64,000 nt of DNA. It comes from Rossellomorea vietnamensis (GTDB taxonomy: Bacteria > Bacillota > Bacilli > Bacillales > Bacillaceae_B). Below the pieces are notes generated by a model, which ran no database searches, had not been told where the DNA came from, and saw nothing but the letters and a program-made list of their open reading frames with translations. The position numbers and the translations under genes are program-made. Positions 58,330 through 64,000 of this stretch are shown one piece after another. The stretch lies in the NCBI RefSeq assembly GCF_008180415.1, contig NZ_VTEI01000006.1, positions 199,008 through 263,007 of the forward strand, written 5' to 3'. Positions within the stretch are counted from its first letter, which is position 1, and the number at the start of each line of letters is the position of its first letter.

Positions 58330-59079
58330 TCACCCGTTTCCGCTTTCAGACGGATACTTGACGATTGCCAATGTAATATTGTCTTCTCCGCCATTTTCAT
58401 TCGCCAACGAAATGAACTGTTTTCCAATCTCATCCAGGTCCGTGCCGCCTGAAAGGATTTCTTTCATTTCTTCCTGTGAAACCTTATTGGATAACCCATC
58501 GGAGCAGAGCAGGAGGATATCATCTTCTTCAAAGATAATTGTCCTGGTGTCCATTTCAACCTTTTCTTCCGTTCCAAGAGCTCTTAAAAGAACATTTTTT
58601 CGAGGGTGATGTTCAGCATCTTCTTTTGAAATTTGTCCGCTTCTCACCAGTTCATTGACCAGAGAATGGTCTTCAGTCAGCTGGCTAAAACCGCTTTCAT
58701 TCAAGATGTATCCTCTGCTGTCCCCGATGTTTACCACAGTGGCAAAATTTTCGGTGCAAATCGCAGCCACCACTGTTGTTCCCATCCCCTCACATTCCAC
58801 ATTTGATTGAGAGTGCTCATAAACTTCCCGGTTTATCTCACTGATATTATTCCTCAGCCAGCTTTCAGCCTGATCTGCAGTGTTGAATTTTCCTTGTGAC
58901 TTCCATAACTCTTCGAATTTATTGATCGTCAATGAGCTGGCGACATCTCCAGCGCGATGACCGCCCATCCCGTCAGCAACCACCGCCAGGCAGTCACCAT
59001 CCTTATTGCTGAAGACACCTACACTATCTTCATTATGTTGTCTGACTTTCCCTTTATCTGTATAGTGCACAGATTTCAT
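58330..59079 (-). CDS. prpC: PP2C-type phosphoprotein phosphatase PrpC
   Basis: Dephosphorylates PrkC targets. PP2C metal-binding motifs: RQHNEDSVGVF, VVADGMGGHRAGDVAS, NIGDSRGYILN, LLCSDGLSNKV, GGEDNITLAIV. I chose the ATG at 59079, six bases after GAGGTG. 249 residues. It directly precedes prkC; rlmN, which precedes prpC in B. subtilis, is not here. Confidence 0.96.
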   Translation of the reverse strand: MKSVHYTDKGKVRQHNEDSVGVFSNKDGDCLAVVADGMGGHRAGDVASSLTINKFEELWKSQGKFNTADQAESWLRNNISEINREVYEHSQSNVECEGMGTTVVAAICTENFATVVNIGDSRGYILNESGFSQLTEDHSLVNELVRSGQISKEDAEHHPRKNVLLRALGTEEKVEMDTRTIIFEEDDILLLCSDGLSNKVSQEEMKEILSGGTDLDEIGKQFISLANENGGEDNITLAIVKYPSESGNG

Positions 59080-59252
59080 TACGGCCACCTCTTTCCTTCA
59101 TTGCCATCATCAGAAAGCGGGCATTTCATGAGGAATTGACCCGCTTCGACTTTTTTCACCGGCATTATTTACATTTACGACTTTTATGTCTGTTTCTCCT
59201 GCTTGTAATTCCACCTTTTCCATACTATTGGAAGAGGAATGATAACAGGGAC
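59080..59252. other. rsmB-prpC gap lacking rlmN
   Basis: Only 173 bases separate rsmB from prpC. They include a 37-codon minus-strand frame (starting with an ATG near 59224) that I do not recognise, and a weak AGCGGG/CCCGCT hairpin. No RlmN radical-SAM sequence is seen. Confidence 0.65.
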
Positions 59253-60590
59253 TCAAGAATCCTTTTTAAAACAAGAAATGAAGAATCCATCCCCGCCAAA
59301 ATCCTGAGGGAAGATCTGCAGCATATGACCATCGATAAACGGCATGACGGTTTCAGGCAAATGAGACAGCTGGTATGGCCGCAATTCTGGATTTTCGCTC
59401 AAGAATCGCTCAACTGTCCCTTGGTTCTCAATTCTGTCAACAGTACATGTACTGTATACAAGAAGTCCTCCTTTTTTCAGCAGTGGAGAAACTGCTTTAA
59501 GAATTTCCAGCTGGATTATTTGAAGAGAATCCAAGTCGCTCTCCTGCTTGCTATATTTAATATCCGGTTTTCTTCTTAAAACACCTAAGCCGGAACACGG
59601 GGCATCGACCAGGATCCGGTCAAAGGTTTCAGGCTCAAAAATCTCGCCTGCTTTTCTGCTGTCCTGAGCTTTCGTTTCAATATTAGGCAGACCTAGACGG
59701 GCCGCATTCTCACTAATCAATTTGATTTTATGTTTATGAAGGTCAAGAGAAGATACCTTTCCTTCTCCCTTCATTAACTCAGCGATATGTGTTGATTTCC
59801 CTCCTGGTGCTGCACATGCATCGAGTACATGGAAGTCTTCCTTGACATCGAGGCTGCGGCCCACAAGCATGGAACTTTCATCCTGTATGGTCATCAGACC
59901 TTTTCTGAAAGCATCCGTCTTGGCAAGGTTCCCTTTCAGGGAGACAATCGCATCGGGCACGATACTGCTTTTCTGGACAGACAACCCTTCTTCTGTAAGG
60001 GCGGAGATCAATTCATCCGCATTGGTTCTCAAGGTATTGACCCTTGCTGTCTGCAGCGGAGCGGTAATATTCGTCTCACACATTTGTCTAGTTTTTTCGA
60101 ACCCGAATTGATCTACCCATCTTTTCACAAGCCATTGAGGATGGCTTGTTTCGATGGAAATCCGTTCGACAGGGTCTTGAATCGTATCAGTAGAAGGGAT
60201 GCCTTTTCTCTGAACCGATCTCAGAATGCCATTTACCATACTGGCAATCCCTTTATGTCCCCTTCTCTTTCCAATTTCGACTGCTTCAAATAAAACAGCA
60301 CGGTCTGGAATCTTATCCAGGTAGATCATTTGATAAAGAGAGAGCCTTAACAGCTGACGCACCCAGCTCTCTAATTTTTTGTTGATAAACGGCTCCAAAT
60401 AAAAGTCAAGGGTCATCCTCCTCTGGATCGTTCCATAGGTCAATTCAGTCAACAATCCAGTATCGGGGCCTTTAATTCCATGTTTTTCAATGGCGTGATT
60501 CAGTAACAGGTTACTGTAAGATTGATTTTTTTCCACAGATTGGAGTACATCTAGAGCAGCTTCGCGGACAGTCTTCTTGCCCTTACTCAT
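59253..60590 (-). CDS. rsmB: 16S rRNA (cytosine-967-C5)-methyltransferase RsmB (Sun)
   Basis: N-terminal NusB-like domain ([20 protein letters not shown]) and C-terminal SAM methyltransferase with [16 protein letters not shown], catalytic Cys in [15 protein letters not shown] and the second Cys in [14 protein letters not shown] chose the ATG at 60590, overlapping the fmt end; 445 residues. Cotranscribed with fmt and def. Confidence 0.96.
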   Translation of the reverse strand: MSKGKKTVREAALDVLQSVEKNQSYSNLLLNHAIEKHGIKGPDTGLLTELTYGTIQRRMTLDFYLEPFINKKLESWVRQLLRLSLYQMIYLDKIPDRAVLFEAVEIGKRRGHKGIASMVNGILRSVQRKGIPSTDTIQDPVERISIETSHPQWLVKRWVDQFGFEKTRQMCETNITAPLQTARVNTLRTNADELISALTEEGLSVQKSSIVPDAIVSLKGNLAKTDAFRKGLMTIQDESSMLVGRSLDVKEDFHVLDACAAPGGKSTHIAELMKGEGKVSSLDLHKHKIKLISENAARLGLPNIETKAQDSRKAGEIFEPETFDRILVDAPCSGLGVLRRKPDIKYSKQESDLDSLQIIQLEILKAVSPLLKKGGLLVYSTCTVDRIENQGTVERFLSENPELRPYQLSHLPETVMPFIDGHMLQIFPQDFGGDGFFISCFKKDS

Positions 60591-61533
60591 TTCTTTCACC
60601 AAGCTTCATGCCTTTTTCAATGAATGAACCGGCACCTCTTAAATATTCTTTTGCGCTCATACGCTTTTTGCCCGAAGGCTGAAGATCCGTGATTTTTATT
60701 GATGTATCGCTGCCAGTTGCAACAAGTATACCGTCTTCTTCAACAGAGACGATCTCTCCCGGGCTCCCCTTTGGCGATTTTACTTTCTCACTCCACCATA
60801 CCTTCAGGACAGACCCGTCAAGCTCGGTATACGCCACTGGCCATGGGTGCATCCCGCGTACATGGTTGTATATTTCTTCACCGGTTTTCGTCCAATCGAT
60901 CTTCTCCTGCTCACGCTTAATATTCCAGGCAAATGTCACCTTGCTTTCATCCTGTTTCTCAGGTGAAATTTCCCCGTTTAAAAGCTGCGGAAGCGTCTCA
61001 ATTAAAAGATCAGCTCCGGCTGTGCTTAACTTATCATGCAATGACCCCACGTGATCCCTTTCATCAATTTCCACTTCAACAGAGCTAATCATGTCACCTG
61101 CATCCAGCTTTTCCACCATATACATAATGGTTACACCGGTTGATTTTTTCCCTTGAATAATAGAATAATGAATCGGGGCCCCCCCGCGGAGTTCAGGAAG
61201 CAGAGAAGCATGGACATTAATGCATCCGTATTGAGGAGCTTCCAATAATTCTTTCGGAAGAATCTGTCCGAAAGCTGCCGTCACAATCAGGTCAGGCTTA
61301 AGGGCAAGAACCTTTTCCAGCTCTTCTTTCTCTCTGATTTTTTCAGGCTGATAGACTGGAATACCGTGTTTCTCAGCCTCAACCTTTACCGGGGGCGGTG
61401 TCATTACTCTTTTTCTTCCTACTGGACGATCAGGCTGTGTAACAACAGCTATGATGTCATAATCATTCGTTATCAGATTCTGCAGTACCGAGACTGAAAA
61501 TTGGGGTGTTCCCATAAAAACAATTTTGGTCAT
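60583..61533 (-). CDS. fmt: Methionyl-tRNA formyltransferase
   Basis: Formylates initiator Met-tRNA. Substrate motif [20 protein letters not shown] contains the catalytic His; the C-terminal tRNA-binding domain follows. 316 residues. Its start overlaps the def stop by four bases. Confidence 0.98.
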   Translation of the reverse strand: MTKIVFMGTPQFSVSVLQNLITNDYDIIAVVTQPDRPVGRKRVMTPPPVKVEAEKHGIPVYQPEKIREKEELEKVLALKPDLIVTAAFGQILPKELLEAPQYGCINVHASLLPELRGGAPIHYSIIQGKKSTGVTIMYMVEKLDAGDMISSVEVEIDERDHVGSLHDKLSTAGADLLIETLPQLLNGEISPEKQDESKVTFAWNIKREQEKIDWTKTGEEIYNHVRGMHPWPVAYTELDGSVLKVWWSEKVKSPKGSPGEIVSVEEDGILVATGSDTSIKITDLQPSGKKRMSAKEYLRGAGSFIEKGMKLGERNE

Positions 61534-62015
61534 TCGTTTTCATACCTTTCAAGTTCATCTTCTTCTATATATCTGGTCACTTTTGACGTGAATAATATTC
61601 CATATAAATGATCAATTTCATGCAGAATCGCCCTTGCCAGGAATCCCTCAGCTTCCACTAAAAGGTTCCGGCCTTTTCGGTCTTGAAATGACACTTTCAC
61701 AAATTCGGGCCTTGATACTTCGCCGTAAAGACCAGGAAAAGAGAGGCATCCTTCAAGATCTGTTTGTTCACCTTTCACCTCTAACACTTCTGGGTTGATT
61801 AATTCAATCGTTCCTGTTTCATCACCGATATCGACGATGGCAATGGAGATGTCCTTACCGACCTGCGGTGCAGCAAGTCCAACGCCGTCAGCGGCAATCA
61901 TCGTCTCATACATATCATCCAGGAACTTTCTTAATTTTTTATCAAAAACCGTCACTTTTCTGCACTCTACCTCAAGAACTTCATTGGGATAGGTGACAAT
62001 CGGTAGTATAGCCAA
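61530..62015 (-). CDS. def: Peptide deformylase
   Basis: Removes the N-formyl group from new proteins. Motifs [23 protein letters not shown] (metal Cys) and [11 protein letters not shown] (metal His, catalytic Glu). 161 residues, type 1 deformylase as in the ylo locus of B. subtilis. Confidence 0.98.
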   Translation of the reverse strand: MAILPIVTYPNEVLEVECRKVTVFDKKLRKFLDDMYETMIAADGVGLAAPQVGKDISIAIVDIGDETGTIELINPEVLEVKGEQTDLEGCLSFPGLYGEVSRPEFVKVSFQDRKGRNLLVEAEGFLARAILHEIDHLYGILFTSKVTRYIEEDELERYENE

Positions 62016-62032
62016 AGATTAATCCCTCTTTC

Positions 62033-64000
62033 TTACATCATCATATAAGGATTGACATCTATTGAAATTGTTAACCCTTCTGATGCCTTTTGTTGTTGTG
62101 AATGTTCGAGTATCGTCTTTAATATGGAAGGCAGTTCTGGCTCCCGCTTGTATTTTATCAAACATTGATATCTATATCTATTGTTGATCCTCGGTATTGG
62201 AGAAGCCGCAGGGCCCAGCACAATCGACTGCGGCGATAATCTGGACTGCAGAAACTTCGTAACCTTTTCCGCAGCGGCTACCACCTTCAGCAGATCCTCA
62301 TGACTGATTGTGATTAAGGATAAATAATAAAAAGGAGGATAACTTCCCATTTTCCTCATCATCATTTCTTTATGATAAAAAGAGTCATAGTTTTGTGTGC
62401 CTGCAAGCTCAATGCTGTAGTGTTCAGGTGTGTAGGTCTGAATCACTACTTCACCAGGAAGCTTATGCCTTCCTGCCCTTCCGCTTACCTGGGTGAGCAG
62501 CTGAAAGGTCTTTTCCGCCGAACGGAAATCAGGCAGATGCAGCATAGTGTCGGCAGTCAAGACGCCGACAAGAGTTATATTCGGAAAGTCCAGTCCTTTG
62601 GCAATCATCTGGGTGCCAAGCAAGATATCCGCATGGCCTTCTCCAAAGCTGTCCAGAAGCCGTTCATGGGCTCCTTTTCTGCTTGTCGTATCAACATCCA
62701 TCCGAATCACTCTCGCCTCAGGAAGGAGCTTGGCCAGTTCCTCTTCGACCTTCTGGGTACCTGTTCCAAAATAGCGTATATGTTCACTATCACACTCCGG
62801 ACAGGTTTGAGGCACCCCTGTCTCGTATCCGCAATAATGGCATTTCATGTTATCCGAGAACCGGTGGTAGGTCAAAGAGATATCACAATGCGGACATTGT
62901 GCAACATATCCGCAATCTCTGCACATAATGAAGGACGAATGGCCTCGCTTGTTCAGGAAAAGCACCGTCTGCTCCCCTTTTTGGAGCCTGTCCTGCAGCT
63001 TTTCAAACAGTTCCTCGGAAAACATGGACCGGTTTCCGCCCCTTAACTCTTCTCTCATATCAACAATTGAAACAGACGGCAGTTCCCCTTCATTCATCCT
63101 TTTTGATAGAGTCAGCAGCGTATAAACCCCTTTTTGGGCGCGTGCAAAGGTCTCCATGGCAGGTGTTGCGCTGCCGAGGATAACAGGACAGCTGTACTGT
63201 CCAGCTCTGTAAATAGCGACATCCCTGGCATGATACCTTGGATTTTCTTCCTGCTTGTAACTGGTCTCATGCTCTTCATCAATAATGATGATACCAAGGT
63301 TCTCAAACGGGGCGAAAACAGCCGAGCGGGCTCCCACAACCACTTTCACTTCTTTTCTTTGAATCTTTCTCCATTCGTCATACTTCTCCCCAATGGATAA
63401 TCCGCTGTGCAAAACCGCGACATCATTGCCGAACCTTCCTTTAAATCGATCGACCATTTGCGGTGTCAGAGATATTTCAGGAACGAGCACGATTGCTTCT
63501 TTTCCTTTCTCATAAACTTCCTGGATCGACTGGAGATAGACTTCCGTTTTCCCGCTTCCTGTCACGCCGTATAATAGAAAGGTTTCATGCTGGTCATGTT
63601 CTACCGCATGGAGAATGGGGGTTATCGCCTTTTCTTGCTGCTCGGTAAGGGGCAGAGGGCTGGTTTTTTTGAAATTTTTATGGGCGAAAGGATTACGGTA
63701 CACTTCCTGATGCTTCTTGATCAGCAGTCCTTTATCCACAAGCGCTTTGACAGTTGCAGAGGAAGCTCCTGCAGCATCTGCTGCCTCTTTTGCTGAAACT
63801 CCTTCATTGCTTTCGGATGAGAGAACGTGTTTAAGTACAGCTTTTTGTTTTTCAGCATTAGAGGGAAGCGCTTCGATTTCCTTCATCATTTTTTCTTTTG
63901 GCAATGCCGGTGAAACCATCTGGACCATTTTCTTCTTGCCTTTTGATTTCACACTGTAAAACACATCAAGACTTCCAGTTTTTATTTCTTTTTGCAGCAA
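62033..64000 (-). CDS. priA: Primosomal helicase PriA (5' end outside window)
   Basis: The C-terminal 655 residues are in the window; about 150 N-terminal residues are beyond the right edge. Restarts collapsed replication forks. Helicase motifs: YGVTGSGKTEVYLQS, IIIDEEHETSYKQ, LGSATPAMET; zinc-binding cysteines in CRDCGYVAQCPHCDISL and CHYCGYETGVPQTCPECDSE; C-terminal QVSGRAGRHKLPGEVVIQTY. The frame is open to the window edge. Confidence 0.97.
   Translation of the reverse strand: MLQKEIKTGSLDVFYSVKSKGKKKMVQMVSPALPKEKMMKEIEALPSNAEKQKAVLKHVLSSESNEGVSAKEAADAAGASSATVKALVDKGLLIKKHQEVYRNPFAHKNFKKTSPLPLTEQQEKAITPILHAVEHDQHETFLLYGVTGSGKTEVYLQSIQEVYEKGKEAIVLVPEISLTPQMVDRFKGRFGNDVAVLHSGLSIGEKYDEWRKIQRKEVKVVVGARSAVFAPFENLGIIIIDEEHETSYKQEENPRYHARDVAIYRAGQYSCPVILGSATPAMETFARAQKGVYTLLTLSKRMNEGELPSVSIVDMREELRGGNRSMFSEELFEKLQDRLQKGEQTVLFLNKRGHSSFIMCRDCGYVAQCPHCDISLTYHRFSDNMKCHYCGYETGVPQTCPECDSEHIRYFGTGTQKVEEELAKLLPEARVIRMDVDTTSRKGAHERLLDSFGEGHADILLGTQMIAKGLDFPNITLVGVLTADTMLHLPDFRSAEKTFQLLTQVSGRAGRHKLPGEVVIQTYTPEHYSIELAGTQNYDSFYHKEMMMRKMGSYPPFYYLSLITISHEDLLKVVAAAEKVTKFLQSRLSPQSIVLGPAASPIPRINNRYRYQCLIKYKREPELPSILKTILEHSQQQKASEGLTISIDVNPYMMM

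Noticed and set aside
59110..59224. A 37-codon minus-strand frame between rsmB and prpC
   Set aside because: No recognisable family and no clear ribosome binding site; it may be chance in a short gap.

Overview
The window is a chromosomal segment from a motile, endospore-forming member of the Bacillaceae. The evidence is the gene order (fla/che operon, codY-hslUV-xerC-topA-dprA-sucDC, rnhB-rbgA-lepB-rplS-trmD-rimM, rpsP-ffh-ylxM, ftsY-smc-rnc-acpP-fabG-fabD-plsX-fapR-recG, sda genes, fakA, rpmB, spoVM, rpe-rsgA-prkC-prpC-rsmB-fmt-def-priA), which follows the B. subtilis ylo/ylq/ylx region closely, together with Firmicutes-type ribosome binding sites and TTG/GTG starts. Nearly everything is on the minus strand; only rpmB is on the plus strand. 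The genus cannot be fixed from the sequence; a Mesobacillus/Cytobacillus-like Bacillaceae is plausible.

Layout: 1-11.0 kb is the promoter-proximal part of the fla/che operon (flgB, flgC, fliE, fliF, fliG, fliH, fliI, fliJ, motE-like, fliK, flgD, a small conserved flagellar operon gene, and flgE cut by the window edge). Its 5' leader (11.0-11.7 kb) carries a clear c-di-GMP-I (GEMM) riboswitch with an intrinsic terminator, plus a second predicted promoter between the terminator and flgB. An IS30-family element with an in-frame stop separates this leader from codY. 12.8-22.9 kb holds codY, hslU, hslV, xerC, topA, dprA, sucD and sucC; trmFO, normally between topA and xerC, is absent. 24.4-32.1 kb holds the flagellar-like ylqH/ylqG pair, rnhB, rbgA, lepB, rplS, trmD, rimM, ylqD, khpA and rpsP. 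32.2-35.7 kb holds the SRP genes ffh, ylxM and ftsY. 35.7-44.4 kb holds smc, rnc and the FapR-controlled fatty acid and phospholipid genes. 44.5-51.2 kb holds recG, sdaAA, sdaAB, fakA and yloU. 52-64 kb holds rpmB, spoVM (26 codons), thiN, rpe, rsgA, the PrkC/PrpC kinase-phosphatase pair, rsmB, fmt, def and a truncated priA; rlmN, normally between rsmB and prpC, is absent.

The unusual material is between the operons. Long intergenic stretches at 19.2-19.8, 22.9-24.4, 33.9-34.7, 40.0-40.8, 48.1-49.1, 51.2-53.0 and 53.9-54.8 kb hold at least three dispersed repeat families: (i) an approximately 165-195 bp element with imperfect terminal inverted repeats (MITE-like), five copies plus a half copy; (ii) an approximately 170-200 bp element with its own terminator-like hairpin, two copies in opposite orientation; (iii) GC-rich modular palindromic repeats with a long hairpin insert, including an exact 127-bp-period triplication and one copy interrupted by a different, long-stem structured element. 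No CRISPR array, tRNA, rRNA, prophage or defence system was seen. The strongest candidate for a regulatory system worth following up is the c-di-GMP riboswitch in front of the whole flagellar operon, with a possible bypass promoter and a neighbouring insertion sequence.
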